From Polaribacter haliotis (GTDB lineage: Bacteria > Bacteroidota > Bacteroidia > Flavobacteriales > Flavobacteriaceae), in contig NZ_CP061813.1 in the NCBI RefSeq assembly GCF_014784055.1, positions 2,676,001-2,740,000 of the forward strand: a stretch of 64,000 nucleotides of DNA, read 5' to 3'. This document shows, in pieces, positions 8,087 through 17,297 of this stretch (positions are counted from its first letter, which is position 1; every line of letters begins with the position of its first letter). A program made the position numbers and the translations under genes. The notes under the pieces are model-generated. The model did no database searches and was not told where the DNA came from. It saw only the letters and a program-made list of their open reading frames with translations.

Positions 8087-10759
8087 ATGAATAAAAAACT
8101 ATATTTATTAGCTTCAGTATTTGTTGTAGCTATTGTAACAATTATTATTTTTCAAAATCAAGAAACAGATATTGAGAAGCAACAAAGAGAATATGCTGAG
8201 TATATAAACAACCATCCTTATTCTAAAAGAAAACCTATTAGCAAAGAAGAGCTAAAAGCAATGCCTAAAAAAGATCGTCCAGATTTAGCATTTGAGCAAG
8301 ATTTTCTTAGAACAATGGATCCTAAAACAAAAAAACTGCACCAAGATAGGTTGGTAAACGCAATTAACTATTCTAAAAATCTTAATAAAAAAGGTTTATC
8401 AAAAAAAAGTGCAGGTACAAACTTAACCTGGAATTCAAGAGGGCCAAAAACTGTGGCTGGTAGAGTTCGTGCTCTAATGTTCGACCCAAATGATGCATCA
8501 AATAAAAGGGTTTTTGCAGGTGGAGTTAGTGGAGGAATTTGGAAAAACGATGATATTACAGATGAGAATTCTTCATGGATACAAGTAAACCCAGAAATGA
8601 CAAATTTCGCTATTTCTGCTATGACTTACGATCCTGTACAAACGAATACTTTTTATGTAGGAACAGGCGAAGGGTGGAGAAACGTGGATGCCGTAAATGG
8701 AGCTGGAATTTGGAAAAGTGTTGATGGAGGTGTTACATGGAATAACTTAGCATCTACAATAGACTTCGAATATGTTTTTGACATCGTTGTTAGGAATGAA
8801 GGTGGAACAGGAGTTATATACGCTGCAATGCAAGATTTAGATGGTATAAGTTCATCAGGTACAGATTTAATGAGGTCTACAGATGGTGGAACTACTTGGA
8901 CATTAGCATTAAACGATGCAATAAGAGATTTAGAATTAGCTTCAGATGGAACAATTTGGGCCGGAAATGATAATGGTTCTATATATTCTTCCGTAAATGG
9001 AACCACTTGGAATTCGAAATACACTTCTTCATTACCTTCTTTAGGTAGAGTAGAATTAGCAACAGCACAATCAGACTCAAGAATAGTCTATGCATTAATT
9101 AGCAGTGAAAATAAATTAGGAGAAGTTTTAAGAACAGGAAATTCTGGGACTTCATGGGTAACAAAGTCGGAACCATCAGATTTTAGAGACTCTACAGTAC
9201 CAGGTGATGATTTTACAAGAGGTCAGGCTTGGTATGACCTTATAATTGCTGTAGATCCTTCAGATGCAAATAAAATTTATGTTGGAGGTATAAATACTTT
9301 CAAAAGTGATAATGGAGGAATTCTTTGGACAAAAACCTCAAGCTGGGATAGTTTTTATGATAATACTGTTAGCTATGTTCATGCAGACATACATAATATA
9401 GTATTTAGACCAAATAATGATGAATTAATCGTTGCAACAGATGGTGGAATATTTTATTCTCCAGATAACTCTAATAACCAAACTAAAACAGGTTTTGTAC
9501 CAAGGAATTTAAATTTTAATATAACACAATTTTACTCTGGTGCTATAGATCCAATTAATAAAGATGGTTTTTTAGGAGGAGCTCAAGATAATGGAACTAA
9601 TTATTTCTCTGAACCAAATATAAGTTTAACATCAGAATTATTAGGAGGAGATGGTGGTTTTTCTTTTATAGATCAAACAGCTACAGATGGTACAGATGGA
9701 ATTTACTATTTAGCATCAACTCAAAGAAATGTTACTTATCTATATGACTTTTCTAAAAACCCAACTTCCTTTGTAAGTTTAGTAAATAATTCTAATAGTG
9801 GAAGTTTTATCAATTCTTCGGATTATGATGATGAAAATAATATTTTCTATTCTTATGATAGTTCTAATATAATTACAAGAGCAAAATTAAAACCAGACAA
9901 CCAAGATCAAGGTAGTGGTAATAACTTTTTAGGAGTTAAAGATTCAATTAAAGATAATATATTTTTCGGTGCAGAAGTTTCACATATTAGAGTTTCTCCA
10001 TATAATAAAAACAATAGAAAAGTGTTTTTTGGAACAGTTACAAGTAGAATATTAAAAATGGACACAACAGACGATTCTTTTGTTGTAGTAAAACCTCCAA
10101 TTGGTGTTTTTGGAACAGTTTCTTGTATCGAAATTGGTGCATCTGAAGATGAGATTTTAATTACTTATTCTAATTATGGTATAAGAAGTGTATATTACAC
10201 TGTTAATGGTGGGCAAAACTGGAAAAATGTCGAAGGAAATTTACCAGACATTCCTGTAAGATGGGCATTATTTAACCCTTTAAATAGAAAAGAAGTTATT
10301 TTAGCAACAGAAGTAGGAATTTGGAAAACAGAAGATGTTACAGCAAGTTCTGTAGTTTGGGAACCAGCATCTACAGGAATGGGAAATGTAAGGGTAGATA
10401 TGTTGCAATATAGAGCATCAGACAATTTGGTACTTGCAGCTACTCATGGAAGAGGAATGTTTACAACAAACTTTACAGATGGAACTGCTTCTATAGACGA
10501 TGTTTTAACTGATAAAAAAGTATTTACAATATATCCAACTATTTCAAATGGAAACTTTACAGTGTTTGCTAAAAATAGCTTAGGAAAATCAAAAATAAAT
10601 ATTTTCGATATTTCTGGAAGGCAAGTTTATAAATCTAGTATCGATTTTACTTCTAAAGAAAAACAAGAAGTTTCTGTAAATTTAAATGTGGGAATTTATA
10701 TCGTAAATGTTGTGGATGAAAACAATAAGAAATCATCAAATAAAATTATTATAAAATAG
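8087..10759 (+). CDS. Secreted VPS10/BNR-repeat beta-propeller protein with T9SS sorting tail
   Basis: An 890-residue exported protein. Residues 1-22 form a signal peptide or anchor (KKLYLLASVFVVAIVTIIIF). Repeated Asp-box motifs (SVDGGVTW, STDGGTTW, SDNGG, TVNGGQNW) through residues ~120-800 indicate sortilin/VPS10-like or sialidase-like propellers. The last ~75 residues (YPTISNGNF...INIFDISGRQVY...GIYIVNVV...NKIIIK) are a type A T9SS sorting domain, so it should be secreted and anchored or released at the cell surface. No catalytic residues of a known hydrolase family are evident, so function is unknown. It ends at a strong terminator shared with convergent dxs. Confidence 0.88.
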   Translation: MNKKLYLLASVFVVAIVTIIIFQNQETDIEKQQREYAEYINNHPYSKRKPISKEELKAMPKKDRPDLAFEQDFLRTMDPKTKKLHQDRLVNAINYSKNLNKKGLSKKSAGTNLTWNSRGPKTVAGRVRALMFDPNDASNKRVFAGGVSGGIWKNDDITDENSSWIQVNPEMTNFAISAMTYDPVQTNTFYVGTGEGWRNVDAVNGAGIWKSVDGGVTWNNLASTIDFEYVFDIVVRNEGGTGVIYAAMQDLDGISSSGTDLMRSTDGGTTWTLALNDAIRDLELASDGTIWAGNDNGSIYSSVNGTTWNSKYTSSLPSLGRVELATAQSDSRIVYALISSENKLGEVLRTGNSGTSWVTKSEPSDFRDSTVPGDDFTRGQAWYDLIIAVDPSDANKIYVGGINTFKSDNGGILWTKTSSWDSFYDNTVSYVHADIHNIVFRPNNDELIVATDGGIFYSPDNSNNQTKTGFVPRNLNFNITQFYSGAIDPINKDGFLGGAQDNGTNYFSEPNISLTSELLGGDGGFSFIDQTATDGTDGIYYLASTQRNVTYLYDFSKNPTSFVSLVNNSNSGSFINSSDYDDENNIFYSYDSSNIITRAKLKPDNQDQGSGNNFLGVKDSIKDNIFFGAEVSHIRVSPYNKNNRKVFFGTVTSRILKMDTTDDSFVVVKPPIGVFGTVSCIEIGASEDEILITYSNYGIRSVYYTVNGGQNWKNVEGNLPDIPVRWALFNPLNRKEVILATEVGIWKTEDVTASSVVWEPASTGMGNVRVDMLQYRASDNLVLAATHGRGMFTTNFTDGTASIDDVLTDKKVFTIYPTISNGNFTVFAKNSLGKSKINIFDISGRQVYKSSIDFTSKEKQEVSVNLNVGIYIVNVVDENNKKSSNKIIIK

Positions 10760-10782
10760 TTTAAAAACTATTTAAACCTCAT

Positions 10783-10810
10783 AAAAAAGACGCTTAAAAG
10801 CGTCTTTTTT
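10783..10810. terminator. Bidirectional Rho-independent terminator
   Basis: Perfect arms AAAAAAGACGC and GCGTCTTTTTT around TTAAAA. It has T runs in both directions and serves the convergent propeller gene and dxs, whose stop codon touches the stem. Confidence 0.85.
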
Positions 10811-12579
10811 TATGAATAAGAATTTAGTAAATTAGTTAAGCTTTTAGGATCTATACCAATAGTATGTTGTAATTGGGTAACAGTTCCATGCTCAATAAAA
10901 TAATCTGGAATGCCTAACATTTTTATTTTATGTAGATAATTATTCTCTGACGCAAATTCTAAAATCGAAGAGCCAAAACCACCTTTAATAGTTCCATCTT
11001 CTACAGTAATTATAGAACTATGGTTTGCAAAAATTTCTTCCAACAAATCTTTATCTAAAGGTTTTACAAAACGCATATCGTAATGAGAAAATATTGAAAT
11101 TTCTGAAACCAGCTCTAAAGCTTCTGTAATATTTTCTGAAATCGTTCCAATGGTTAGAATAGCAATTTTGTTACCTTTTTGTAAGCAAATTCCTTTTCCA
11201 ATTTCAATATCTTCAAAAGATTTTTGCCAATTTAATAATTTACCAGTTCCTCTTGGATAGCGAATTGCAATCGGGTTTTCTAATCCTTTTTGAGCTGTAA
11301 ATAAAATATTTCGTAATTCAATTTCGTTTCTTGGTGCAAATACAATTAAATTAGGAATACAACGTAAATATGCCAAATCGAAAACTCCATGATGTGTAGC
11401 CCCATCTTCACCCACCAAACCTGCTCTATCTAAACAGAAAATTACAGGTAGATTTTGTAAAGCAACATCGTGTATTACTTGATCGTAAGCACGTTGTAAA
11501 AATGTGGAATAAATATTACAAAAAGGAATTAAACCTTGGGTTGCCATTCCTGCAGCCAAAGTAACTGCATGTTGTTCTGCAATACCAACATCAAAAGTTC
11601 TATTAGGAAATTTTTCAATCATAAACTTCAGAGAACTTCCTGTTAACATAGCTGGTGTAATTCCGACAATTTTATCGTTTTTTTCTGCTAATTCAACTAA
11701 TGTTTTTCCAAAAACATCTTGGTATTTTGTATATAAACTTACATCTTTTTTTATACGTTCTCCAGAAATTTTATCGAATTTCCCTGGAGCATGATATGTT
11801 ACTTGATCTTCTTCAGCTTGCTGTAAACCTTTTCCTTTTGTAGTAATAATATGTAAAAATTTTGGGCCTTTTACAGATTTTAAACGTTCTAATTCTAATA
11901 GTATTTTCGGTAAATTATGTCCGTCAATTGGGCCAGAATAATCAAAATTTAACGCTTTTATAATATTGTTTTGAGCTGCTAATTTCCGATCCGTTTTTAC
12001 CTTCGTTAGATACTCTTTTAAAGCTCCAACAGAAGGATCTATTCCAATTGCATTATCATTTAAAATAATTAACAAATTTGCATTGGAAACTCCTGCATGG
12101 TTTAAGGCTTCAAATGCCATTCCACTTGCAATAGAAGCATCTCCAATAACAGCAATGTGGTGTTTTTTTGTTTCTCCTTTTAAATTGGAAGCAATTGCCA
12201 TTCCTAAAGTTGCAGAAATAGAAGTAGAAGAATGGCCTACTCCAAAAGCATCAAACTCACTTTCTTTTCTTGTAGGAAAACCAGCAATTCCACCAAATTG
12301 TCTATTGGTATGAAAAATTTCTTTTCTTCCGGTTAAAATTTTATGTCCATAAGCTTGGTGTCCAACATCCCAAACTAACAAATCGTTTGGTGTATCAAAT
12401 AAATAATGGAGTGCAATTGTTAATTCTACCACTCCTAAACTTGCTCCTAAATGTCCTTCTTTTGTAGCAACAATATCAATAATAAATGCGCGCAATTCTT
12501 TTGCTAATTGTGGCAATTGTTCTGAATTTAATTTTCTTAAATCTTCAGGGTTTGATATATTGTTTAACAAATTTTTCAT
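10810..12579 (-). CDS. dxs: 1-deoxy-D-xylulose-5-phosphate synthase
   Basis: A 589-residue thiamine-diphosphate enzyme condensing pyruvate and glyceraldehyde 3-phosphate, the first step of the MEP isoprenoid pathway. Order of domains: ThDP-binding domain with KEGHLGASLGVVELT near the N-terminus and the cofactor motif GDASIASGMAFEALNHAG...NDN, then the pyrimidine-binding domain with GIAEQHAVTLAAGMA, then the transketolase C-terminal domain. The start MKNLLNNISNPEDLRKL is typical for Bacteroidota; the longer frame to 12603 crosses a TATTTTTG promoter box. It is about 30 residues shorter than the E. coli enzyme, within family range. Confidence 0.96.
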   Translation of the reverse strand: MKNLLNNISNPEDLRKLNSEQLPQLAKELRAFIIDIVATKEGHLGASLGVVELTIALHYLFDTPNDLLVWDVGHQAYGHKILTGRKEIFHTNRQFGGIAGFPTRKESEFDAFGVGHSSTSISATLGMAIASNLKGETKKHHIAVIGDASIASGMAFEALNHAGVSNANLLIILNDNAIGIDPSVGALKEYLTKVKTDRKLAAQNNIIKALNFDYSGPIDGHNLPKILLELERLKSVKGPKFLHIITTKGKGLQQAEEDQVTYHAPGKFDKISGERIKKDVSLYTKYQDVFGKTLVELAEKNDKIVGITPAMLTGSSLKFMIEKFPNRTFDVGIAEQHAVTLAAGMATQGLIPFCNIYSTFLQRAYDQVIHDVALQNLPVIFCLDRAGLVGEDGATHHGVFDLAYLRCIPNLIVFAPRNEIELRNILFTAQKGLENPIAIRYPRGTGKLLNWQKSFEDIEIGKGICLQKGNKIAILTIGTISENITEALELVSEISIFSHYDMRFVKPLDKDLLEEIFANHSSIITVEDGTIKGGFGSSILEFASENNYLHKIKMLGIPDYFIEHGTVTQLQHTIGIDPKSLTNLLNSYS

Positions 12580-12586
12580 TTGGCTA

Positions 12587-12594
12587 CAAAAATA
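12587..12594 (-). promoter_or_regulatory. -7 box (TATTTTTG) of dxs
   Basis: CAAAAATA on the plus strand. It lies 8 bp before the dxs ATG, implying a transcript with almost no leader, and rules out the longer start at 12603. Confidence 0.5.
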
Positions 12595-12689
12595 CAACAA
12601 CAAATTTTGTGTCCATAAAAAAGGACGGTTAAGAATTACAAATCTATCGTAAAAAAATTACTTAATTTTACTAAAAATGTAAATTACAA

Positions 12690-13139
12690 ATGATACAGCC
12701 TTTTGACGATATTTATTTTATGAAAAAAGCTTTACAAGAAGCAGAAACTGCTTTCGATAAAGGTGAAATTCCAGTAGGTGCAATTATTGTTTTAAAAGAT
12801 CAAATTATTGCAAGAGCTCATAATTTAACGGAAACTTTAAACGATGTAACTGCGCATGCAGAAATGCAAGCATTTACATCTGCCGCAGATTTTTTAGGTG
12901 GCAAATATTTAAAAGATTGTGTGTTATATGTTACTTTAGAACCTTGTCAAATGTGTGCTGGGGCTAGCTATTGGGCTCAAATTGGTAAAATTGTTTATGG
13001 AGCTTCTGAACCAGAAAGAGGTTTTATAAATTTAAATACAAAGTTGCATCCAAAAACAAAAGTGGTTAATGGTATTTTAGAAAACGAATGCTCCCAACTT
13101 TTAAAACGCTTTTTTATTGAAAAACGAAATTTGAATTAG
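12690..13139 (+). CDS. tadA: tRNA-specific adenosine deaminase
   Basis: A 149-residue cytidine/deoxycytidylate deaminase-fold protein that converts adenosine 34 of tRNA-Arg(ACG) to inosine. Zinc site: TAHAEM (H56, catalytic E58) and PCQMCAGA (C86, C89). The length and the GEIPVGAII and YLKDCVLYVTLEPC blocks are typical of TadA. It diverges from dxs, sharing about 110 bp of upstream sequence. The ATG at 12690 is the first in-frame start and gives the usual N-terminal helix. Confidence 0.94.
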   Translation: MIQPFDDIYFMKKALQEAETAFDKGEIPVGAIIVLKDQIIARAHNLTETLNDVTAHAEMQAFTSAADFLGGKYLKDCVLYVTLEPCQMCAGASYWAQIGKIVYGASEPERGFINLNTKLHPKTKVVNGILENECSQLLKRFFIEKRNLN

Positions 13140-13249
13140 TGTTAAAAATTGTTAATGTTTTAACAATTATTACTTTCAAAATTTGATATGTAGTTTGTTT
13201 TAGAGAACTTTAGCTTTTTATATACTAAAAAACAATCAAACTTCTTAAA

Positions 13250-15769
13250 ATGAAAAACTTATTACTATCTATGGTGCTTGTGTTTGCTACATTTATAAAT
13301 TCTGCACAAGAAACACCTAAACCAGATTACAGAGCTGCCGCTAAATACTCTCCAAAAAATTTGGCTAAAATGGTACACTCTACAAGCGTTAGACCTCATT
13401 GGCTAAAAAAGGGAAACCGTTTTTGGTATCAATATAAAACATCAGAAGGGTCTAATTATTATTTAGTGGATGCAGATAAAAAATCGAAAAAAACGCTTTT
13501 TGATAATGTAAAAATGGCAAAATGGTTAACGGAAATCACAAAAGATCCATATGATGCGAAACATTTACCTCGTTTTAATTTCAAATTTAACGAAGCAGAA
13601 AATGCCATTCGTTTTCGAGTAACTTCTACTGAAGAAGTTGAGGTGGAAGAAGATAAAAAGGAAGTTAAAAAAGACTCTCTTTCGACTAAAAAAGATTCTA
13701 CATCTGTAAAAAAGGCAAAAAAGAAAAAGCCTAAAATGGAGAAGAAAGTCTATCATTTAGAATATAGATTAGGTGGAAATAGTTTAAAAATTATCGATAC
13801 TAAAAAGCCAGAAAAGAAACCTTGGGAACGTTGGGCAAATGTTTCTCCAGATAGTACAATCGTTTTATACTCTAAAAATTTCAACCTTTATTGGATGGAT
13901 AAAAAGAACTTTAAAAAGTTTATTAAAGACGAAAAAGACACAACAGTTGTAGAAAACCAATGGACAAAAGATGGTGAAGAAAACTTTGGTTATGGAGGTG
14001 GTTCTAGAGAAGACAATGTTGATAAAGAAAAAAATAAGGACAAGAGAAAAGGAATTTGGGGAACTTGGTCTCACGATTCTAAGAAGTTTGTTTTTCAAAA
14101 ATCAGATTCTAGACATATTAAAGATTTATGGGTAATTAACTCAACAGGTAAAAAAAGACCAACTTTAGAAACTTATAAATATCATATGCCAGGAGAGCAG
14201 GAATATTATAAATCAGAATTATTAATTTTCGATATTCCTTCTAAATCTCATGTAAAAGTTGCACTAGACACAGTTCGTCAACAAAGTATTTCTGTTTTTA
14301 GAGCGCCAAGAAAAAAGTCGAGTTTCGACGATGATTTTAGACCATCTTTATTGCTTTCAAAAAAAGGGAAAGTATATTTTAGTGTAATTTCTAGAGATCG
14401 TAAAAAGTACGATGTTTGTGTTGCAGACATTAATACTGGAGAATATAAAACATTAATTGAAGAACGTTTTAATACGTATATAGAATCTCGTCCGTTAATT
14501 TTATTTAATAACGAAACAGAAATGTTGCATTGGGCAGAACGCGATGGTTGGGCACATTTTTATTTATATGATTCAAATGGAAACTTAAAAAACCAAGTTA
14601 CAGAAGGCGATTATCATGTGGATGGTTTTGAAGGTTTAGATGAAAAATCGAGAACACTTTATTTTACAGCAAATGGTGTCAATAAAAAACAAGATCCTTA
14701 CTATGCACATAGTTATAAAATCAATTTAAATGGAAGTGGAATGAAAGTTCTAAATCCTGGAGATTTTACTACAAATACGAATATGTCCGATTCAAATAAG
14801 TATTTTGTAAATAATTATTCGCGTGTAAATACTGCTCCAAAATCTGAGTTAAGAGATACTAATGGGCGAAAAGTTTTAGATTTAGAAACTACAGATTTAT
14901 CTCAATTAATGGCTTCTGGTTATAAATTTCCAACTCCATTTAAAGTAAAAGCAGACGATGGAATTACAGATATTTACGGAGTAATGTACACACCTTTTCA
15001 AATGGATTCCACAAAAGTATATCCGTTATTAGAATATGTATATCCAGGTCCACAAACAGAAGCTGTAAACAAATCTTTTTCTTATAGAATGGATCGTTTA
15101 GATAGAATGGCACAAGTTGGTTTTGTGGTAATTACCCTAGGAAATAGAGGAGGTCATCCAGACAGATCTAAATGGTACCACAATTACGGTTATGGAAACT
15201 TACGTGATTATGGTTTGGCAGATAAGAAATATGTAGCACAACAATTAGCAAATAAGCACAAGTTTATCGATATCGAAAAAGTAGGAATTTACGGTCATTC
15301 AGGAGGTGGTTTTATGTCTACAGCTGCAATGTTGGTATATCCAGATTTCTTTAAAGCTGCAGTTTCTTCTGCAGGAAATCACGATAATAATGTGTATAAT
15401 TCTTGGTGGAGTGAAACGCATCATGGAGTAAAAGAAGAGATTGACGAGAAAGGAAAAATTTCTCATAAATATAAAATTGATGACAACCAATCTTTAGCAA
15501 AAAACCTAAAAGGACATTTAATGTTAATCCATGGAGATATGGATAACAACGTAAATCCTGCAGGAACAATTAGAATGGCTAACGAATTAATAAAAGCACA
15601 CAAGCGTTTTAAATTTATGATTATGCCAGGACAAAGACATGGTTTTGGAAACATGACTGAATATTCTTTCTGGTTAAGAGCAGATCATTTTAGTAAATAT
15701 TTATTAGGTGTGGAAGCCACAGAAGTGGACAATATGTTCATGAATTTAGACAAACCAATGAATAGATAA
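13250..15769 (+). CDS. Secreted S9-family prolyl oligopeptidase/dipeptidyl peptidase
   Basis: An 839-residue serine peptidase with signal peptide (MKNLLLSMVLVFATFINSAQ), an N-terminal DPP IV-like propeller and a C-terminal alpha/beta-hydrolase domain. The triad is visible as S684 in YGHSGGG, D765 in HGDMDNNV and H797 in GQRHGFG. It should act in the periplasm or at the surface, cleaving proline-containing or other peptides. Residues ~125-165 are a highly charged Lys/Glu insertion (EVEEDKKEVKKDS... KKAKKKKPKMEKK) within the propeller region, unlike the rest of the protein. It is monocistronic and followed by a hairpin terminator. Exact substrate preference is unclear. Confidence 0.92.
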   Translation: MKNLLLSMVLVFATFINSAQETPKPDYRAAAKYSPKNLAKMVHSTSVRPHWLKKGNRFWYQYKTSEGSNYYLVDADKKSKKTLFDNVKMAKWLTEITKDPYDAKHLPRFNFKFNEAENAIRFRVTSTEEVEVEEDKKEVKKDSLSTKKDSTSVKKAKKKKPKMEKKVYHLEYRLGGNSLKIIDTKKPEKKPWERWANVSPDSTIVLYSKNFNLYWMDKKNFKKFIKDEKDTTVVENQWTKDGEENFGYGGGSREDNVDKEKNKDKRKGIWGTWSHDSKKFVFQKSDSRHIKDLWVINSTGKKRPTLETYKYHMPGEQEYYKSELLIFDIPSKSHVKVALDTVRQQSISVFRAPRKKSSFDDDFRPSLLLSKKGKVYFSVISRDRKKYDVCVADINTGEYKTLIEERFNTYIESRPLILFNNETEMLHWAERDGWAHFYLYDSNGNLKNQVTEGDYHVDGFEGLDEKSRTLYFTANGVNKKQDPYYAHSYKINLNGSGMKVLNPGDFTTNTNMSDSNKYFVNNYSRVNTAPKSELRDTNGRKVLDLETTDLSQLMASGYKFPTPFKVKADDGITDIYGVMYTPFQMDSTKVYPLLEYVYPGPQTEAVNKSFSYRMDRLDRMAQVGFVVITLGNRGGHPDRSKWYHNYGYGNLRDYGLADKKYVAQQLANKHKFIDIEKVGIYGHSGGGFMSTAAMLVYPDFFKAAVSSAGNHDNNVYNSWWSETHHGVKEEIDEKGKISHKYKIDDNQSLAKNLKGHLMLIHGDMDNNVNPAGTIRMANELIKAHKRFKFMIMPGQRHGFGNMTEYSFWLRADHFSKYLLGVEATEVDNMFMNLDKPMNR

Positions 15770-15797
15770 CCTATTGTTAACTGAAAATTTAATATTG

Positions 15798-15830
15798 AAA
15801 ACTCTGAAGTAAAATTCAGAGTTTTTCTTT
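15798..15830 (+). terminator. Rho-independent terminator after the S9 peptidase gene
   Basis: Arms AAAACTCTGAA and TTCAGAGTTTTT around GTAAAA, followed by CTTTTTT. Confidence 0.8.
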
Positions 15831-15847
15831 TTTAAATATGAATAACT

Positions 15848-15855
15848 TATTTTTG
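15848..15855 (+). promoter_or_regulatory. -7 box (TATTTTTG) of the enoyl-CoA hydratase gene
   Basis: Exact TAnnTTTG match, 17 bp before the ATG at 15872, just downstream of the preceding terminator. Confidence 0.55.
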
Positions 15856-15871
15856 ATAAAAACTCAGCAAT

Positions 15872-16639
15872 ATGACTACAGATAGAAAAAACGGAAGCTT
15901 ATATACCAACATAAATAACAAAATTGCAACCATAGAATTTGGGCATCCTGCAAGCAATTCTTTTCCAAGTGAATTGTTAGATCGATTAACCAAAGAGTTA
16001 ATTGCTGTTGGAAATAATGGAGATGTTTCTGTAATTATTTTAAAATCTGAAGGAGAAAAAGCCTTTTGTGCAGGTGCTTCTTTTGATGAATTAGTGGCAA
16101 TTTCTAATTTAGAAGAAGGAAAACAATTTTTCTCTGGTTTTGCAAATGTGATAAACGCAATGAGAACTTGTGGGAAATTAATTATTGGAAGAATTCAAGG
16201 TAAAACTGTTGGTGGTGGCGTTGGTTTGGCTTCTGCTTGCGATTATGTTTTGGTAACAGAAAATGCATCAATAAAATTGTCTGAATTCACCATAGGAATT
16301 GGACCTTTTGTAATAGAACCAGCAGTTACAAGAAAAATAGGGGTTTCAGGAACTGCAGAATTGACTTTAGATGCAAGTAATTGGAAAAACGCCTATTGGG
16401 CAAAAGAAAAAGGTTTGTACGCAAAAGTTTTTGAAACTATAAAAGAATTAGATGAAGAAGTCGAAATTTTATCAGAAAAATTGGCTTCTTACAATCCTAA
16501 AGCTTTAGCAGAAATGAAAAAAGCGTTGTGGAGAGGTACTGAAAACTGGAACAATTTATTAGCAGAAAGAGCTGCAGTTTCTGGGGAATTGGTATTGTCT
16601 GATTTTACTAAAAAAGCATTAGGAAAATTTAAAAAGTAG
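15872..16639 (+). CDS. Enoyl-CoA hydratase/isomerase (crotonase) family protein
   Basis: A 255-residue crotonase-fold enzyme acting on acyl-CoA thioesters. Oxyanion-hole segments are visible: KAFCAGASFDEL (about residues 65-76) and GKTVGGGVGLASACDYVL (about 110-127). SEFTIGIGPFVIEPAVTRKIG carries the region of the second catalytic acid, but a clear Glu in the usual E144 position is not obvious by eye, so the precise reaction is open. Its overall look is close to Bacteroidota enzymes annotated as methylglutaconyl-CoA hydratase of leucine breakdown; this is a resemblance, not proof. It is followed 4 bp later by the MOSC gene, probably the same transcript. Confidence 0.85.
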   Translation: MTTDRKNGSLYTNINNKIATIEFGHPASNSFPSELLDRLTKELIAVGNNGDVSVIILKSEGEKAFCAGASFDELVAISNLEEGKQFFSGFANVINAMRTCGKLIIGRIQGKTVGGGVGLASACDYVLVTENASIKLSEFTIGIGPFVIEPAVTRKIGVSGTAELTLDASNWKNAYWAKEKGLYAKVFETIKELDEEVEILSEKLASYNPKALAEMKKALWRGTENWNNLLAERAAVSGELVLSDFTKKALGKFKK

Positions 16640-16643
16640 TCTT

Positions 16644-17201
16644 GTGAAAATAGTTTCAACAAATATTGGAAAACGAAGAGAGGTAGATTGGAAAGACAAA
16701 AAAATAGACACAGGAATTTTTAAATTTTCTGTTGATAAACCAATCTTTTTAGATACTGAAGATGTTAAGGGTGATGAGATTTCCGATAGAGAAAATCACG
16801 GAGGAATTCTGCAAGCTATTTATGGATATTCTCTAAAACATTACGATTTTTTTAAACCACTTCATCCAAATTTAGATTGGCAATTAGGAATGTTTGGAGA
16901 AAACTTAACAATTGACAATTTAGAGGAAACCAAAATTCATCAAGGTGATACTTTTAAAGTTGGTGAAGCTATTTTAGAAGCAACTGTGCAAAGAAATCCT
17001 TGTTATAAATTAGGAATTCGTTTTAATGACATGAAAATCGTAAAACAATTCTGGAATACAACAATGTGTGGCGTTTATTTTAAAGTGATACAAACTGGTT
17101 TTGTTAAAGCTGGTGATGAATTCATCCAAATAAAAAGTTGTCCAGAAAATCCAACAATTGCAGATTTGTATGTTGCTAAACGAACTGAAAAGGGAGTGTA
17201 G
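16644..17201 (+). CDS. MOSC-domain protein, YiiM-like
   Basis: A 185-residue single MOSC domain (molybdenum cofactor sulfurase C-terminal). The conserved cysteine lies in ATVQRNPCYKLG, and GLF-type strands (HGGILQAIYGYS, GMFGENLTIDN, HQGDTFKVG) match the YiiM/YuaD subgroup. These proteins are thought to bind Moco or handle sulfur; E. coli YiiM is linked to detoxifying N-hydroxylated bases. The start codon is GTG at 16644, 4 bp after the enoyl-CoA hydratase stop, so translation is probably coupled. moaD and moaE are about 15 kb away. The palindromic repeat cluster begins directly after the stop. Confidence 0.85.
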   Translation: MKIVSTNIGKRREVDWKDKKIDTGIFKFSVDKPIFLDTEDVKGDEISDRENHGGILQAIYGYSLKHYDFFKPLHPNLDWQLGMFGENLTIDNLEETKIHQGDTFKVGEAILEATVQRNPCYKLGIRFNDMKIVKQFWNTTMCGVYFKVIQTGFVKAGDEFIQIKSCPENPTIADLYVAKRTEKGV

Positions 17202-17208
17202 TTTTGTC

Positions 17209-17290
17209 TGTCATTTCGACCTTGTGGAGAAATCTCAACACAGCAATAATTTAGATTTCTCAATTCCACTGCGTTTCATTCGAAATGACA
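17209..17290. repeat. Palindromic repeat, family 1, copy A (solo)
   Basis: Left arm TGTCATTTCGACC...GGAGAAATCT (17209-17235), an 17-bp centre, and right arm AGATTTCTC...TTCGAAATGACA (17253-17290). Outer 11 bp are exact inverted repeats, TGTCATTTCGA versus TCGAAATGACA. It is 7 bp from copy B. Confidence 0.85.
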
Positions 17291-17297
17291 GTAAAAA

